Assembly (NCBI GenBank): GCA_028689495.1
Contig: JAQTWB010000027.1
Location: forward strand, 1-36,282
From: a bacterium
Lineage (GTDB): Bacteria; Bdellovibrionota_C; UBA2361; SZUA-149; JAQTWB01
DNA length: 36,282 nt
Direction of reading: 5' to 3'
A program made the translations under genes and the position numbers. Numbering within the stretch: the first letter of the stretch is position 1; every line of letters starts with the position of its first letter. A model generated the notes under the pieces. It saw only the letters and a list, made by a program, of their open reading frames with translations, searched no databases and was not told the DNA's origin. Below are positions 8,494-17,862 of this stretch, in pieces.

Positions 8494-9003
8494 TTAGTAG
8501 CTCATCAGCGAGCCGGCTGCGCTTTCCAATGACCTGTTGATGTCTATGAGAATTACAACATTCGTGTTGCGTTTCCCCAAGCCGAGGATATAGCTGGTGT
8601 CGGAGTTGTTGCCATAGTCAGGCGCTGGTTGAATCATTGACTCTTCAAAGTGTGTGACTTCGAGGACAGTGTCGACTACAACTCCGACCGATACTGCTTT
8701 ACCGCCAATCGCTGCGTTGACGACGATAAAACAGGTTTTCTCGTCGTAAGCTTTTTCAGGCAGGCCAATTTTGAGTCGTAGGTCAACCACGGGAATGATT
8801 TTACCGCGAAGGTTGATAACCCCTTTTAGATAGTGCGGACTTTTTGGGACTCGTGTGATTTTTATTACGCCGATGATCTCCTGAACTTTGAGTATCTCAA
8901 CTCCGTAGTTCTCCTTGCCAAGGGAAAATGTCAGGTACTTACCACTGAGGTGGCTCATCGTGCGCCCGGCAATGATCTCTGACGGTATGTTTTCTTCTTG
9001 CAT
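8494..9003 (-). CDS. cheW: Chemotaxis adaptor CheW
   Basis: This scaffold couples chemoreceptors to the CheA kinase in membrane arrays. The 169-residue protein has the double SH3-like CheW fold: GKYLTFSLGKENYGVEILKVQEI at about 21-43, VINLRGKIIPVVDLR at about 62-76, then VGVVVDTVLEV and YILGLG. The start has AGGAG 11 bases upstream. A second ATG at residue 16 (MSHLSG) would remove a non-conserved extension. It lies 24 bases after the MCP gene on the same strand, so the two are one operon and this CheW probably serves that receptor. No cheA is in the window. Confidence 0.95.
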   Translation of the reverse strand: MQEENIPSEIIAGRTMSHLSGKYLTFSLGKENYGVEILKVQEIIGVIKITRVPKSPHYLKGVINLRGKIIPVVDLRLKIGLPEKAYDEKTCFIVVNAAIGGKAVSVGVVVDTVLEVTHFEESMIQPAPDYGNNSDTSYILGLGKRNTNVVILIDINRSLESAAGSLMSY

Positions 9004-9027
9004 AATTATCGTAGCTCCTAAAGTAGA

Positions 9028-10425
9028 TCAAAAATCGCCAAAATCATCATCGTCCAGAGGGATGATTTGTTCAGCTTTGGTTCGGGTAGTTGCTGGCGCA
9101 TGAGGCAAAGGTTGTTTTTTGTTGTCTATACGCGGTGAAGGTGTAGTCCCTGCTTCGACCTTACAGGTCTCGATAGTTTTCTTCGCCGCATTGGAAATAC
9201 TGCGCAAAGCTACCTTTGGCAGCTTGGTTGCGGACTTCTGTGGCGTGTTTCCTTTTGATGTGACCGGTCTACTCGAAGAAGCTTGGTGAGAGGAGTGGGC
9301 GTTAGCTTTTTTTCTGTGTGGTTGGGCTGAACCTGAGACAACTGCTTCCAGGTTCTTGACAAATTCTTCTACGGCGTGAGACTGGTGCTGCAGTTCTTCG
9401 CTGGCGGCACTGCCCTCTTCGGCCGCTGCCGCATTCATCTGTGTAACTCGGTCAAGGTGGGTGACACTGGCATTCAGTTCATTTATGCCGGTTGACTGTT
9501 CTCCACTGGCCGCCGCAATTTCCCGGACTATATCTGCAGCCTTTACTACTTTGGTGTTTATTTCCTGAAGGTAGCTGGCAACATCGTTTGAGACCTGAAC
9601 TCCGACACTGGCCAGTTCTTTGGCCCGTTTGATTTTTTCAGCGGTGTCTTTTGCGGCTCCGGCGCTTCGTTGGGCAAGGGAGCGCACTTCTTCAGCAACT
9701 ACCGCAAATCCCTTGCCAGCGTCGCCAGCTCGGGCAGCTTCAACTGCCGCGTTTAATGCAAGAAGATTTGTCTGGAAGGCAATGTCGTCGATCGTTTTCA
9801 GGATGGCTTCTGTCTCAATTGATGAGGCGCTGATATTTCTGATTGCTTCCGACATCTGTTGCATTGCACGCTCGCCCTTCTCAGCAACTGACTTGACATC
9901 TGCCGTGAGGTTGCTTGCCTGAAATGAATTGTCGGCATTTTGTTTGGCCATTGATGATATTTCTTCTAGCGAGGCCGCTGTTTGTTCCAGGGCCGAGGCC
10001 TGGGAGCTTGCCCCTTCTGCAAGAGAGCGGCTGTTCGCCGCAACCTGTCCTGCCGAGCCCTTCAGGCTTTCGGATGTTTCCTTCAGGCCATCAAGTGTCT
10101 TGTTGACTGGAACGGAGATTGACTGTCCGAGCCACCAGGAGATGACGACAGTGCCAACGATGAGCAGCAGCAAAGAGGCAACACCTGTCGTTTGCTGTAT
10201 CTCCATTGTTTCGTGCAATTCCTGCAGGTGCTTCTGAGCATCATGGATATCAGCATTATCGCTGCTGGTAGCGGCAAATGAGTCGATTGTTGTTTCAATG
10301 TCCTTAAGACCTTCAAGATCATGAGAGACCTCATACATGGTATGGGAGACCACTGCGATCATAATGACCGCGATAATGCTCATGCCGAAAAATATTCGCC
10401 CGCGAACGCTCATTTTGCTACCCAT
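9028..10425 (-). CDS. Methyl-accepting chemotaxis protein with minimal periplasmic domain
   Basis: This 465-residue chemoreceptor has TM1 at about 9-28, only about 50 periplasmic residues (helical, acidic), TM2 at about 81-100 and a long cytoplasmic coiled coil. The conserved hairpin tip ([20 protein letters not shown]) and the [14 protein letters not shown] segment place it firmly among MCPs. The C-terminal tail is Ser/Thr/Lys-rich, ends in an acidic DDDDFGDF, and lacks a CheR-tethering NWETF-type pentapeptide. The tiny ligand region suggests it senses membrane or energy state, or works with a partner. GGGTGG precedes the ATG. The cheW gene follows directly. Confidence 0.95.
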   Translation of the reverse strand: MGSKMSVRGRIFFGMSIIAVIMIAVVSHTMYEVSHDLEGLKDIETTIDSFAATSSDNADIHDAQKHLQELHETMEIQQTTGVASLLLLIVGTVVISWWLGQSISVPVNKTLDGLKETSESLKGSAGQVAANSRSLAEGASSQASALEQTAASLEEISSMAKQNADNSFQASNLTADVKSVAEKGERAMQQMSEAIRNISASSIETEAILKTIDDIAFQTNLLALNAAVEAARAGDAGKGFAVVAEEVRSLAQRSAGAAKDTAEKIKRAKELASVGVQVSNDVASYLQEINTKVVKAADIVREIAAASGEQSTGINELNASVTHLDRVTQMNAAAAEEGSAASEELQHQSHAVEEFVKNLEAVVSGSAQPHRKKANAHSSHQASSSRPVTSKGNTPQKSATKLPKVALRSISNAAKKTIETCKVEAGTTPSPRIDNKKQPLPHAPATTRTKAEQIIPLDDDDFGDF

Positions 10426-10604
10426 GGCAGTACCACCCTTTTAGTCACTCTCTGTCTTCCCGCGACAGATTTTAGTTTATTCCCGCTTTAACAGTGATAG
10501 GCTGTTTCCCAGCGGAAACGGTTTTTCCCACACTGATTTTTGATGCAGTGCCGGGTCTTTTAGATTTTCCATTACTTTAGCTATCGATGGTTTGGAGGTA
10601 GGCC

Positions 10605-11564
10605 TTGAGTGAAAAAAATGATGGACGGGAGTTCCCTTCGGGAAATATTCTACTGGTTGGAGGCTCTGGACTTATCGGGCGGGAGTTGGAAAAGCGGCTG
10701 ATTGGAGCAGGTTACCAGGTTTTTCGGGTTAATCGTCATTCTTCGAGCCACCATCAGCATTCTTCTTTGGCGAATGAGATTTGTTGGGACTTAATGAAAC
10801 CGCACCCCGATTATGGACTATTTGCTGACTTTAAGGCGGTTATTTCATTGGCGGGGGCCGGAATTGCCGACAGACGATGGTCGGCCAAGAGAAAGCAGGA
10901 GTTGCGACAGAGTCGTGTTGAGGTCAGCCGGGTAATTGTGTCGACTTTGAATCAACCAGGGAATGAGGGTGTTCGTTTCATCTGTGCCTCCGCCGTCGGT
11001 ATATATGGAAACCGGGGAGACCAGGTTCTCACAGAGGACAGTCCTGTTGATGGTTCGAGCTTTCTTGGCAGACTGGCGAGCGATTGGGAGGCTGAAGTTG
11101 CCCAGCTTGTCAGTGGCAATTTCGTGCAAGCGCGTTTTGGAGTGGTTCTTTCTTCGGCCGGAGGGGCCTTAAAAAAGATGCTCACTCCCTTTCGTCTGGG
11201 GCTCGGAGGACCGCTCGGTTCCGGGCGGCAGTTTATGAGTTGGATTGCCATTGATGACGCAGTTGCCGCACTGATGTTCCTGATTGAACATCGGGAAATT
11301 ACAGGTCCGGTTAATCTTGTCAGCCCGAATCCGGTGTCCAATAGGGAATTTGCTCATGCATTGGCGAAAACCCTGCATCGTCCTTGTATTTTCCCAGTGC
11401 CGGGATTTGTGTTGCAGATGCTACTGGGTGAAATGGCGGATGCTCTTCTTTTGTCGGGGTGCCGTGTGCAGCCCAAACGGCTGCTTGAGGCGGGGTTTAC
11501 GTTTCAGTATGCAGATCTGTTAATGGCGTTGAGAAAATTGCTGTCGCAACGGATTACGCCTTGA
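10605..11564 (+). CDS. TIGR01777 family NAD(P)-dependent epimerase (YfcH-like)
   Basis: The protein is an extended short-chain dehydrogenase homologue with an N-terminal Rossmann motif GGSGLIG (residues 19-25). It has the family blocks ISLAGAGIADRRW, FICASAVGIYGNRGD, ARFGVVLSSAGGALKKM and QFMSWIAIDDAV. The C-terminal DUF1731 segment (VQPKRLLEAGFTFQY) is also present. The 319-residue length fits. Start is TTG 10605 with a good GGAGG seven bases upstream; no ATG lies in that frame nearby. The substrate of the family is unknown. Its last 11 bases overlap the 3' end of the convergent fliK gene. Confidence 0.9.
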   Translation: MSEKNDGREFPSGNILLVGGSGLIGRELEKRLIGAGYQVFRVNRHSSSHHQHSSLANEICWDLMKPHPDYGLFADFKAVISLAGAGIADRRWSAKRKQELRQSRVEVSRVIVSTLNQPGNEGVRFICASAVGIYGNRGDQVLTEDSPVDGSSFLGRLASDWEAEVAQLVSGNFVQARFGVVLSSAGGALKKMLTPFRLGLGGPLGSGRQFMSWIAIDDAVAALMFLIEHREITGPVNLVSPNPVSNREFAHALAKTLHRPCIFPVPGFVLQMLLGEMADALLLSGCRVQPKRLLEAGFTFQYADLLMALRKLLSQRITP

Positions 11565-12957
11565 TCGATGTCGCTGGTTGCAACGAACTTGTCCATTGTG
11601 GCGGTGTACTTTCCACCTTGCCAACTCTTGCAGATAATTCTGCTTTTTCAAAACCTTTGGCGCGCAGCTCTCCGCTCAGTAACTCGAGCTGCTCCAGCAG
11701 GAAGCCTCCCAGTTCGGGGTCTTCGACTGTCAATGCCACCAGTATCTCCTTGTCGCGGTGTGCAACATCAACAAAGACATTGCCGAGATTTGGCAACGGG
11801 ACATTGATTGTCACGCGATGAAACATTTGCCCGTCTCCTCCTTGCCCACCTTTTTTATTTTCTGAGTCGGGCTTGTTCTTGCCTCTTTGTTCAGGATCGA
11901 TAACGATTTCGCTATGGGTCAGAAGACCATGAATGGCAAATGGGAAGAGAATGAACGCCGGTTCACCGATGGCCTGCATAACTGGATTCAGGCGCGCCAG
12001 TGCTTCCTGTGAACTTGCGAGTTGATTGAGTTTGGTTGCCAGTTCTTTGATTTCTGTTGCGTGAAGCGGATTAAGAACATTGCGGCTGTTGTTGACAGCG
12101 TTATCGTCCAGAGGGGGAGGCAGTTCGGAGATAAGCTCCTGGAGCATGGCTTTATCCTCGGCAGGGGTCCCCGTCCCACTTATAAGTTTGTCCTTTATTT
12201 TGTTGAGAATTTCTTTTTGCGCAGGGAGCAGGTCTTTTGATTGATAAATAAGTTTACCTAACTCCTCGGCCAGGTTTTTAATGTTGAAGTTTGCGTTTTC
12301 ACCTTCATGGGCCAGAGAACCGGAGAGTATGTTTTGCAATCTTTCCGCCAAAGCCCGTGAGATGCGAGAGAATGGCGGCTCGCTGGTTTCCACAAGGGAG
12401 TTTAGTCTGGTGGCGATATTGCGCAGGGATTCTGCCAATGAACCGTCTGACGCATCAATTAGGCGTGCGAGAGTGCTTGAGGGGTCAAAGAGTTGTGTGA
12501 TTGCAGCAGTCACCTGTTGCAATCGGGCCATGGCTTCAGACGAGATACCCGCTGTCAGACGTGACAAGGTTAGTGGGGTGGAGCTGCCAGAGGAAAGCGG
12601 GGAGTTGGGGTTGATGATTGTTTCGAGTTCTGCGGTAAGCTCGCTCAGGATCTTGTCTACCGAGCTGTTGGTCAGGGTGGATGGGTCAATTAATTTAAAC
12701 AGAAGCTGAACGTCTGTGGCCTCCGTAAGTTCAACCAGGACCTGGGCCCCCTGAAGGAGCTCCGGAGGGACGGATGCCCGGATAACCTGTCCTTTGATGA
12801 AAACGTCGCCCGAGCCGCTGCCGTCATTGGAGTGGACACTGAGTGGAAGGACTTGGCCGACTTTCAGTGACGGGGCGATCTGACTCAGTTCTCCAGTGCT
12901 TTTGACGCTGATGTCTTTTACCGTCAGCGGATTGCTGTTGATAATATGAACAGCCAT
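11554..12957 (-). CDS. fliK: Flagellar hook-length control protein FliK-like
   Basis: The 467-residue protein has a long, variable Ser/Leu-rich N-terminal and central region. It ends in a Flg_hook-type domain, about residues 380-450, recognised by LPNLGNVFVDVAHRDKEILV, GGFLLEQLELLSGELRAKGF and ELSARVGK. FliK measures the flagellar hook and switches export specificity; this C-terminal domain contacts the export gate FlhB. It stands alone, away from a flagellar operon in this window, so it may be a FliK-like paralogue. It converges with, and overlaps by 11 bases, the TIGR01777 gene. Confidence 0.8.
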   Translation of the reverse strand: MAVHIINSNPLTVKDISVKSTGELSQIAPSLKVGQVLPLSVHSNDGSGSGDVFIKGQVIRASVPPELLQGAQVLVELTEATDVQLLFKLIDPSTLTNSSVDKILSELTAELETIINPNSPLSSGSSTPLTLSRLTAGISSEAMARLQQVTAAITQLFDPSSTLARLIDASDGSLAESLRNIATRLNSLVETSEPPFSRISRALAERLQNILSGSLAHEGENANFNIKNLAEELGKLIYQSKDLLPAQKEILNKIKDKLISGTGTPAEDKAMLQELISELPPPLDDNAVNNSRNVLNPLHATEIKELATKLNQLASSQEALARLNPVMQAIGEPAFILFPFAIHGLLTHSEIVIDPEQRGKNKPDSENKKGGQGGDGQMFHRVTINVPLPNLGNVFVDVAHRDKEILVALTVEDPELGGFLLEQLELLSGELRAKGFEKAELSARVGKVESTPPQWTSSLQPATSIKA

Positions 12958-13119
12958 GTTGTCCTGGGTTACTAGGTTGTTTCTATCAGCAGAATAATTC
13001 GTCGGGACGGTTATTTTCTCTATGCCCCTGAGAATACTCTCTTGCCTGCTACTGTTTATTAATATACCTTATAAAAAAACTATCCGTTGGATTTATTTCT
13101 CCTAGTCTTTATAGATGCT

Positions 13120-13851
13120 GTGGAAAATACGGAACAAAAGAAAATTTTAATTGTCGAAGACGATGATGCTGTTCGCGATGGGCTTAAGGAAAATCTTGAG
13201 CTTGAGGGCTATGCCGTCTTTATTTCAACTGATGGTACCGCCGGGTTGCAGGCCTACGAGCAGGTTCAACCTGATTTGGTGCTGCTTGATGTCATGATGC
13301 CGGGCCTCGACGGTCTTGAGGTTTGCCGACGGATACGAGAGTTTCGCCGCGGCACACCGGTGATTATGCTCACGGCGAAATGCGCCGAGATCGACAAAGT
13401 CGTTGGCCTGGAGATGGGGGCCGACGATTATTTAACCAAACCGTTCGCCATGCGCGAGTTGTTTGCGAGAATAAAGGCGCTGCTACGGCGCTGTGAAGTA
13501 TTGAATTCCCGTGCCCAGGATGGTGAGCCCATTGGGAAGTCTGGGGAAATGCAGAAACTTGAGTTTGGCGCTATCGCTGTTGATTTTCGTGCTTATCGCG
13601 CCAAAAAAGGGGAGGATGAGATCCCCATGTCCGTTAAGGAGTTTGAGCTGTTGAAATTCTTGGCGGTGAATGCGGATCACCCTGTTAGCCGGGATCAGCT
13701 TCTTGATAATGTCTGGGGCTATAATAGTTACCCGACAACCCGCACCGTTGATAACTTTATTGCCCGTCTACGGCATAAAGTGGAAGAGGTCCCAGATAAG
13801 CCAAGGCATATTCTGACAGTTCACGGCATCGGTTATAAGTTCGTATATTAA
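13120..13851 (+). CDS. OmpR/PhoB-family response regulator (orphan)
   Basis: The receiver domain shows the acidic pocket EDDDAV, the phospho-acceptor Asp in LVLLDVMMPG, the Thr of LTAK and the Lys of LTKPF. The C-terminal trans_reg_C winged helix ends with TRTVDNFIARLRHKVE and the wing VHGIGYKFVY. Start is placed at GTG 13120 (MENTEQKKILIVEDD). An upstream TTG at 13087 would add a hydrophobic, non-conserved segment. Neither has a strong ribosome binding site. No histidine kinase gene is adjacent, so the partner is elsewhere. It regulates transcription of unknown targets. Confidence 0.92.
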   Translation: MENTEQKKILIVEDDDAVRDGLKENLELEGYAVFISTDGTAGLQAYEQVQPDLVLLDVMMPGLDGLEVCRRIREFRRGTPVIMLTAKCAEIDKVVGLEMGADDYLTKPFAMRELFARIKALLRRCEVLNSRAQDGEPIGKSGEMQKLEFGAIAVDFRAYRAKKGEDEIPMSVKEFELLKFLAVNADHPVSRDQLLDNVWGYNSYPTTRTVDNFIARLRHKVEEVPDKPRHILTVHGIGYKFVY

Positions 13852-14138
13852 TTGAATATTTGACGAATTTACTTTCTTCGCGGAAGAGCGATCGGCCTCG
13901 AGTTTTTTCGGCAAATAATACCCTTACGGGTTTATTTCTTTCGTCATGTTGTTGCATTTCCAAGCTTTTTAGCCCTTTTCGTCCAACTCCCGGGAAATTT
14001 TTTTTACATTTTACGATTCTCGGCGAATCCTTTAGGCCGCTTAAAGAATCTACTTAAGGGAGTGTGGGAAACGCTCAATATAGGCGAAGCAACCTCGGAA
14101 AGACGCGGTGCGATAGTTTGCTGGAGAGGCATTCGGAA

Positions 14139-14447
14139 ATGGGCAACAAACAAGAGCAGTATAGTGACGTTCATTTCATTTCCTGCATGAACGTTGAGGA
14201 GTATCTTGACGACTATCTTGATGCTGAAATGCCGCTTCGCGTCCGTGATATGTTTGAGGCTCATCTTGCCCGTTGCGAAGAGTGTCGAGTCCTGGTTATG
14301 GAGACGAGGACAATGCTCAGTGCTGTGGCCCAACTTGACGATCGTCCGCTGGACGAAGGAGTTCGTCAGCGTTTGCGTGAGACACTACTGGAGACGGTGG
14401 GCTACTCTCCTTATGATTCTTCTGCTTCAATTCGTCTGATTAAGTAG
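14139..14447 (+). CDS. Anti-sigma factor-like zf-HC2 protein
   Basis: The 102-residue protein carries the zinc-binding anti-sigma signature C16, H42, C46, C49 in a helical context (EEYLDDYLDAEM then FEAHLARCEECR). Members of the family bind and inhibit ECF sigma factors. Start ATG 14139 is chosen for the GGAGAGG ten bases upstream; an earlier GTG at 14064 is too close to its putative site. No ECF sigma gene is adjacent and there is no membrane segment, so it may be a soluble anti-sigma or a stand-alone zinc-finger protein. The 287 bases before it show no other gene. Confidence 0.75.
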   Translation: MGNKQEQYSDVHFISCMNVEEYLDDYLDAEMPLRVRDMFEAHLARCEECRVLVMETRTMLSAVAQLDDRPLDEGVRQRLRETLLETVGYSPYDSSASIRLIK

Positions 14448-14565
14448 GTTTACCTGAAAGATCTTCTGTCCTGCCCAAAAGCAGTATAAGTTCCTTGCCT
14501 GCATTCTTGGAACCAGGGTTACTTCTTGGCCTTGGCGTTCGACCCTCATCTCTAAGGAATTTTAC

Positions 14566-15123
14566 GTGAAGAAACTGAGAATTTTCTGGTTAGTTGTCGC
14601 CGGTCTGACTGTTATCACATGCCCATTAAATATTGTTGTTGCTCAAGAGGTTTTGCCTCAAGCTGTCGTTGTGGAGCAAGTTGAAACTCCGACTGCGAAA
14701 GAAGAATCCCCTCAGGAAAAAGCCCAAGGGTTGGCTGTCGTTGTCGAGCAGGAGATGAAGGAGCTGGCGGCTTCACTCAAACTGGTTCCTCAGGATAGCG
14801 GTGGAAGTGCGGCGAAGGTTGTTGCAGAGCGCCAGATAATTCTCGAGAGGACAAGATTGTATCTCGAGCAGTTGATTGCGACCTTCAAGAAAAAAGAACA
14901 GCTGGCGCTCGAAACTGCGGTAATGCGCAAGGAACTTGAGCGTGCCCTGGAAGTGAGCAGTGAGAAGATTGGTTTCGCCGAGATAGATACTCTGCGCGAT
15001 AAGTTATTTCTGGCCCGGGACAATCAGCGGGATATTGAGAGCCGTATTGATAATGCCCGCGTCATGTTCAAGGAAGCGGCGGCTGACTTCGAGAAGATTA
15101 ATCGTCAGCGACGAGCAGTTTAA
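14566..15123 (+). CDS. N-terminal part of interrupted MscS-family channel (signal peptide and coiled coil)
   Basis: The frame starts at GTG 14566 (AAGGA eight bases upstream) with a signal peptide (MKKLRIFWLVVAGLTVIT...VVAQ) and continues as a charged, coiled-coil periplasmic region to codon 185. It then meets TAA at 15121-15123. The same frame resumes without shift and runs on to a typical MscS channel ending at 16806. Together they would be a 746-codon protein, like other large MscS/MscK-type channels that have a signal peptide and a periplasmic coiled-coil domain. The simplest reading is one gene split by a nonsense mutation (or a base error). Alternatively this is a separate periplasmic protein. 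Confidence 0.7.
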   Translation: MKKLRIFWLVVAGLTVITCPLNIVVAQEVLPQAVVVEQVETPTAKEESPQEKAQGLAVVVEQEMKELAASLKLVPQDSGGSAAKVVAERQIILERTRLYLEQLIATFKKKEQLALETAVMRKELERALEVSSEKIGFAEIDTLRDKLFLARDNQRDIESRIDNARVMFKEAAADFEKINRQRRAV

Positions 15124-15129
15124 GATTCA

Positions 15130-16806
15130 TTGCCTGAGACGGATATCGCGAGTAGCGAGACATTACTTTTGGCGGAGTTGGAGACGAGAGCCGCGGGCGT
15201 ATTGCAGGATTTGCGCAAGCAGGAGCTTTCATATCTTGAAGAACTCCAGGCTAATGCCGCCAGCCAGGTTGAGCTTCTCGATAAGCGTCTTACTCCTTAT
15301 CGGCAGTTGAGGCTTTTCGGTAAGAAGGACCTGAAAAAGGAACTACATAAGATTGAGAAGAAGGAAGACAAGTTTCGTGTCTCTCTAGATGCTCTGAAGA
15401 AAATGGCCGTTCGGTATGAAACCGATTGGCTGAAGGAGAATGCTTTATCAAGTCTTGGTTCTGACCAGCTGCCGATTGGCAGCAAGTATGAAACAGCGGC
15501 CTTGGGTAAAAGCACGACACAATCCCGTTTGCGAATCGTTTCTGAAACGTTGCAGAAAACTGCTAAAGCGCGGGAAATGTGGCAGCAGAGGCTGATATTT
15601 AATGCATCCGATATGTCGCGCAGTGCGTTGGGAGTTTTGGCTGATGAGCTGAAAGACTCTCTGCAAAGACACAACCGTGACAAGGATATGTTGAGTAACG
15701 AGCTTGAACAGGTGAAACGTGAATTTTCTACACTTACTGCTTATCTTTCCAGCGGCAATATCAAGTACCAACAAAAAACCCAGCTTGAAACCCAGCTAAA
15801 GATATTAAACGAGCATCGAACAGAGTTGCAGTCAATTTTAGACTTTCACAACGGCATGTTGACCTCGACGAGAAATTTTTTTGCCGAAGTGAGTGAGGCT
15901 ATAGGCAACGAAACCTGGAAAGATTTGTTGTTGATTGCCGGGGACTATCTGCGGCAGATCTGGGGTTACGAGCTTTTTTCCAGTAATGATTATCCCGTCA
16001 CCGTCAGTAAACTGCTGATAAGCGTGTTTGTTTTTCTGTTCGGTTATTTTTCTTCTGGTGCGTTTTCGCGAAAGCTGGCGCAGATTCTCGCAGACAAATT
16101 TAGCTTTAGTCAGGGAGCTCGTGCGGCGTTTGAGGCGCTGAGTTTTTATCTTCTAATCGCAATATTTGTGACTATTGCGTTACGGACAGCAAACGTACCG
16201 CTTACCGCCTTTACATTTCTTGGCGGTGCGCTAGCCATAGGTATCGGTTTTGGGTCTCAGAACGTGATGAACAATTTCATCAGTGGGCTGATTCTTCTCA
16301 CCGAACAGCCAATTCGGGTTGGCGATATGATTGAGATGGAGACGTTTTTTGGTACAGTAAAGAAAATTGGTGCACGAAGTACCACTCTTCGCACGTCGAC
16401 TAATATCGATATTGTTGTGCCGAACAGCTCGTTTCTCGAAAAGAGTGTTGTTAACTGGACAAGGCACAATACTCAGATGCAGCTAAAAGTGACGGTTGGC
16501 GTGATGTATGGTTCAGATACGGAGCAGGTCAGTGCGATGTTATTGGACTCTACCGAAGACCTGGGCAAGGTGCTGAGAACACCGGCTCCTTTTGTCCTTT
16601 TTACAGAATTTGGTGATAATGCCCTGATCTTTGAGCTTCGTTTTTGGGCAAATGTGCGAAACATGACAGAACGCCTGCAAGTCGAAAGCGAAGTGCGTTA
16701 TCGGATAGAACGATTGAGCCGTGAGCGGCAAATTGTCATTGCTTATCCGCAACGAGATATTCATATCGATACTACCCGACCACTTGAGATCCGGCTGGAA
16801 CGGTGA
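15130..16806 (+). CDS. C-terminal part of interrupted MscS-family mechanosensitive channel
   Basis: The frame from TTG 15130 has no ribosome binding site and no signal peptide. It continues the coiled coil of the preceding segment after the TAA. Three membrane segments follow: VSKLLISVFVFLFGYFSSG, FYLLIAIFVTIALR, and the pore helix LGGALAIGIGFGSQNVMNN, near codon 550 of the joined frame. The MscS beta domain has LTEQPIRVGDMIEM, the Gly/Arg loop GARSTTLRTSTN and IVVPNSSF. MscS channels release solutes on hypo-osmotic shock. Translation from this TTG alone would leave the coiled coil without its export signal, so the gene is probably inactive or needs readthrough. Confidence 0.85.
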   Translation: MPETDIASSETLLLAELETRAAGVLQDLRKQELSYLEELQANAASQVELLDKRLTPYRQLRLFGKKDLKKELHKIEKKEDKFRVSLDALKKMAVRYETDWLKENALSSLGSDQLPIGSKYETAALGKSTTQSRLRIVSETLQKTAKAREMWQQRLIFNASDMSRSALGVLADELKDSLQRHNRDKDMLSNELEQVKREFSTLTAYLSSGNIKYQQKTQLETQLKILNEHRTELQSILDFHNGMLTSTRNFFAEVSEAIGNETWKDLLLIAGDYLRQIWGYELFSSNDYPVTVSKLLISVFVFLFGYFSSGAFSRKLAQILADKFSFSQGARAAFEALSFYLLIAIFVTIALRTANVPLTAFTFLGGALAIGIGFGSQNVMNNFISGLILLTEQPIRVGDMIEMETFFGTVKKIGARSTTLRTSTNIDIVVPNSSFLEKSVVNWTRHNTQMQLKVTVGVMYGSDTEQVSAMLLDSTEDLGKVLRTPAPFVLFTEFGDNALIFELRFWANVRNMTERLQVESEVRYRIERLSRERQIVIAYPQRDIHIDTTRPLEIRLER

Positions 16807-16815
16807 CTGTTTGGT

Positions 16816-16874
16816 ATATACTGCCCGCATTTTAGTTTTCCCGATCCAAAATATCTCAGTCCCGAGCAGTATAT
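16816..16874. terminator. Inverted repeat in convergent gap (first)
   Basis: ATATACTGCCCG (16816-16827) pairs with CGAGCAGTATAT (16863-16874), 11 of 12 positions, with a 35-base spacer. It follows the mscS stop by 10 bases in the gap convergent with dat. It is probably part of a bidirectional terminator or an extragenic palindrome. Confidence 0.4.
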
Positions 16875-16911
16875 TGGTTTTTGGTCGCATCCGCTGGCGC
16901 GGCTGCTTCAA

Positions 16912-16973
16912 TATACCCCTCCCGCTCAGGTTAGTGGCGACTGCGTCAGGAAATTCATAGTGGGAGGGGTATA
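16912..16973. terminator. Inverted repeat in convergent gap (second)
   Basis: TATACCCCTCCC (16912-16923) and GGGAGGGGTATA (16962-16973) are a perfect 12-bp inverted repeat with a 38-base spacer. The right arm is 16 bases from the dat stop codon. It shares the outer TATAC with the first inverted repeat, as if both derive from one repeat family. A terminator role for dat is plausible, but no T run is present. Confidence 0.4.
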
Positions 16974-16989
16974 GGGTTGTGCCTGACTT

Positions 16990-17838
16990 TTAGTTATGGA
17001 TGTTTTTTTCGAACTGCTCAACAAGTGACATGGTTATCGGGCCAGGCTTGCCATTTGCAATTTGCTGACCGGCAACTTCGATTACTGGCATAACAAGGAA
17101 GGTTGTCGAGGTGAGAAAAACCTCATCGGCGGTAAAAAGGTCATCCTTGAAGGTGTGCTCCTCTCGGACCGGGATTCCAAGTTGTGGAGCAACTATGTCG
17201 ATGACATATTTGCGATTAACGCCCGGCAGGATGTTTTCTGACGATGGGGTCGTCAACAAAACACCATTTTTAACAACAAATACGCTGGAGCTGCAGGCTT
17301 CTGAGACGCGGCCGTCTTCAGTGAACAGGATTGCTTCAAAGCAGCCTTCATCGTTGGCCTTGTTTTTCATCAGGACGTTACCAAGCAGGTTGGTTGTCTT
17401 GAGATCGCAATGGGCCCAGCGGATATCAGGATAAAGAGAGACCTTGATGCCATTACTGCGCATGGATGCCAGGTCAAGTCCGTACGGGCGAAAGGTGGCG
17501 ATGAGATTTGGCTTGATCGTCTTGTCGAAAATCAGGTTGCGAGGTTGTGTCCCTCGCGTCAGCTGAATATAGATAATTGTCTGGGAGAAACCGGTTCGTT
17601 GCAAACCTTCGGGGACGATTCGGTCAATTTCCTCGATGATACCGTTGAGGGAGATGTTTAAAGCATGAGCACTCCTTTCCAGGCGTAGGATATGCTCGTC
17701 CATCAAGACAGGTTTGTCGCCATAGGCCTTGACGACTTCGTAAACTGAGTCGCCGAATTGCAATCCGCGATCGTTAATTGAAATGACGGCATTCTCTGCA
17801 GGGAGGAACTGCCCGTTTACATAAGCAAGATCAGTCAT
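16990..17838 (-). CDS. dat: D-amino acid transaminase (class IV PLP aminotransferase)
   Basis: This fold-type IV enzyme interconverts D-amino acids and 2-oxo acids (D-Ala + 2-oxoglutarate to pyruvate + D-Glu), supplying D-Glu/D-Ala for peptidoglycan. The 282-residue sequence follows the Bacillus enzyme closely: NDRGLQFGDSVYEVVKAY, YIQLTRGTQPR, DIRWAHCDLKTTNLLGN (with the PLP Lys in DLKT), GCFEAILF, SSSVFVVKNG and VFLTSTTFLVMPVIEV. These favour D-amino acid over branched-chain transaminase (IlvE), although IlvE is the main alternative. It lies 90 bases after gltA on the same strand, separated by two hairpins. Confidence 0.88.
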   Translation of the reverse strand: MTDLAYVNGQFLPAENAVISINDRGLQFGDSVYEVVKAYGDKPVLMDEHILRLERSAHALNISLNGIIEEIDRIVPEGLQRTGFSQTIIYIQLTRGTQPRNLIFDKTIKPNLIATFRPYGLDLASMRSNGIKVSLYPDIRWAHCDLKTTNLLGNVLMKNKANDEGCFEAILFTEDGRVSEACSSSVFVVKNGVLLTTPSSENILPGVNRKYVIDIVAPQLGIPVREEHTFKDDLFTADEVFLTSTTFLVMPVIEVAGQQIANGKPGPITMSLVEQFEKNIHN

Positions 17839-17862
17839 TTTATTGCGCCTTGATGATTATTG

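Noticed and set aside
15121-15123. TAA recoded as a sense codon
   Set aside because: TAA ends other intact genes in the window (response regulator, tnpC, the sensor gene), so genome-wide reassignment does not fit.
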